A stretch of 5,790 bases of DNA. Source: an uncultured Lachnospiraceae bacterium (GTDB lineage: Bacteria; Bacillota_A; Clostridia; Lachnospirales; Lachnospiraceae). The notes under the pieces are model-generated. The model did no database searches and was not told where the DNA came from. It saw only the letters and a program-made list of their open reading frames with translations. The translations under genes were made by a program, and so were the position numbers. Positions 5,228 to 5,790 of this stretch are shown piece after piece; the stretch's first letter is position 1, and each line of letters begins with the position of its first letter. The stretch is from assembly GCA_902795835.1 (NCBI GenBank), contig CADBNA010000211.1:1-5790 (forward strand), in the 5' to 3' direction.

Positions 5228-5790
5228 TTACATATCAGGATGCGCACTTCTGTTTCTTTCTTTTGACTCATAGCTCATGCTCAGTTCTCCGAGGCGTCCG
5301 TTTTTCTTTGCAAGAACGAGAATGATGATGCTGATCATGACGTCTGCAATAATCGCAGGGATCGCTCCCTCTACGCCGAATCCGTAGTCATAGATCAGAT
5401 TGCTGATACCGGAAGCCGAATCCAGCCGCAGTATGGATACTTGGGATACAAGGCCGCTGTTTGGGAGACCGAATATGAAATTCTGTGTAAAATTCCACAT
5501 CGTATGGATGCCCATCGCTGCCCAGATACTTCCCGTATACCAGCGAAGAAGGGAATAAGAAATCCCGCATATGATAATATCGACAATCGCCAGAACAGTG
5601 ACGCCATCATTGAATGAATGCAACGCTCCAAAAAACACTCCATTGACCAGCATGGCCACCCATATGGGATAATGAATACAGATTCTTTCATACATGAATC
5701 CCCTGCACCACAGTTCCTCCGCTGAACTCTGGATAAACACCATCAGCAAAGCATAAATAAGCACAGGGATCATCGAGAAGCTGAAATTCA
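5228..5790 (-). CDS. CPBP (CAAX/Abi) intramembrane protease, N-terminus outside the window
   Basis: A multi-pass membrane protein with the full CPBP (type II CAAX/ABI) active-site set, numbered from the first visible Met at 5773: EELWCR (19-24, the EExxxR motif), FFGALHSF (47-54, the FxxxH motif with His52), and GIHTMWNF (88-95, the HxxxN motif with His90 and Asn94). The frame stays open to the window edge, reading NFSFS before that Met. Because the family normally has two or three membrane helices ahead of the EE motif, the true start lies outside and Met 5773 is internal. The C-terminus has another hydrophobic helix (about 137-155) and a polar tail. Family roles include CAAX processing in eukaryotes and, in bacteria, bacteriocin self-immunity, export or signalling. 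The target is unknown. A short frameshifted copy of residues about 111-127 lies at 549-598. Confidence 0.88.
   Translation of the reverse strand, partial: NFSFSMIPVLIYALLMVFIQSSAEELWCRGFMYERICIHYPIWVAMLVNGVFFGALHSFNDGVTVLAIVDIIICGISYSLLRWYTGSIWAAMGIHTMWNFTQNFIFGLPNSGLVSQVSILRLDSASGISNLIYDYGFGVEGAIPAIIADVMISIIILVLAKKNGRLGELSMSYESKERNRSAHPDM

Noticed and set aside
1..5790. CRISPR array, tRNA, rRNA or insertion sequence
   Set aside because: No regularly spaced repeats, no tRNA cloverleaf, no rRNA-like sequence and no transposase or terminal repeats were seen on either strand.

Overview
The window looks like chromosome from a gut-type Clostridia member, probably Lachnospiraceae. This is an inference from roughly even base composition, strong AGGAGG-type ribosome binding sites, sigma-A-like promoters with 17-bp spacers, and the style of the transporter proteins. 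No species can be named. All genes but one lie on the minus strand; the exception is a nucleoside permease/nucleosidase-family gene on the plus strand.

Reading plus-strand coordinates from left to right: (1) 1-421 (-) is an sdpRI-type pair, an ArsR-family repressor followed by an SdpI-like membrane protein cut by the window edge. Its promoter (468-496) is flanked by two matching 22-bp inverted repeats, TATTTAGA-N6-TCTAAATA, which are probable autorepression operators. (2) 549-598 is a short frameshifted copy of part of the CPBP protease gene at the other end of the window. (3) 598-3281 (-) is a two-gene polar amino-acid ABC transporter operon. The upstream gene fuses substrate-binding lobes, in permuted order, to a permease. 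The downstream gene is an ATPase with an extra domain of about 120 residues at its C-terminus. The two genes overlap by four bases. (4) 3282-3648 is a divergent intergenic region with a strong promoter for the ABC operon and a weaker one for the plus-strand gene. That second promoter is followed about 60 nt downstream by an intrinsic terminator placed before the coding region. (5) 3649-4764 (+) is an exported NUP-family protein. (6) 4827-4876 is a long hairpin between convergent genes. (7) 4882-5133 (-) is an 83-aa protein with a double-glycine leader-like motif, and 5228-5790 (-) is a CPBP (CAAX/Abi) intramembrane protease cut by the window edge.

The ABC operon is a self-contained importer lacking only a separate binding protein, which is fused in. 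The SdpR/SdpI pair and the CPBP protease both belong to families often linked to bacteriocin immunity or membrane stress, and the protease lies just upstream of a GG-leader-like peptide on the same strand. The most interesting leads are that peptide-protease pair, the copy of the protease gene beside sdpRI, the dual operators, and the degenerate HATPase-like tail on the transporter ATPase. None of these proves a new system from sequence alone.
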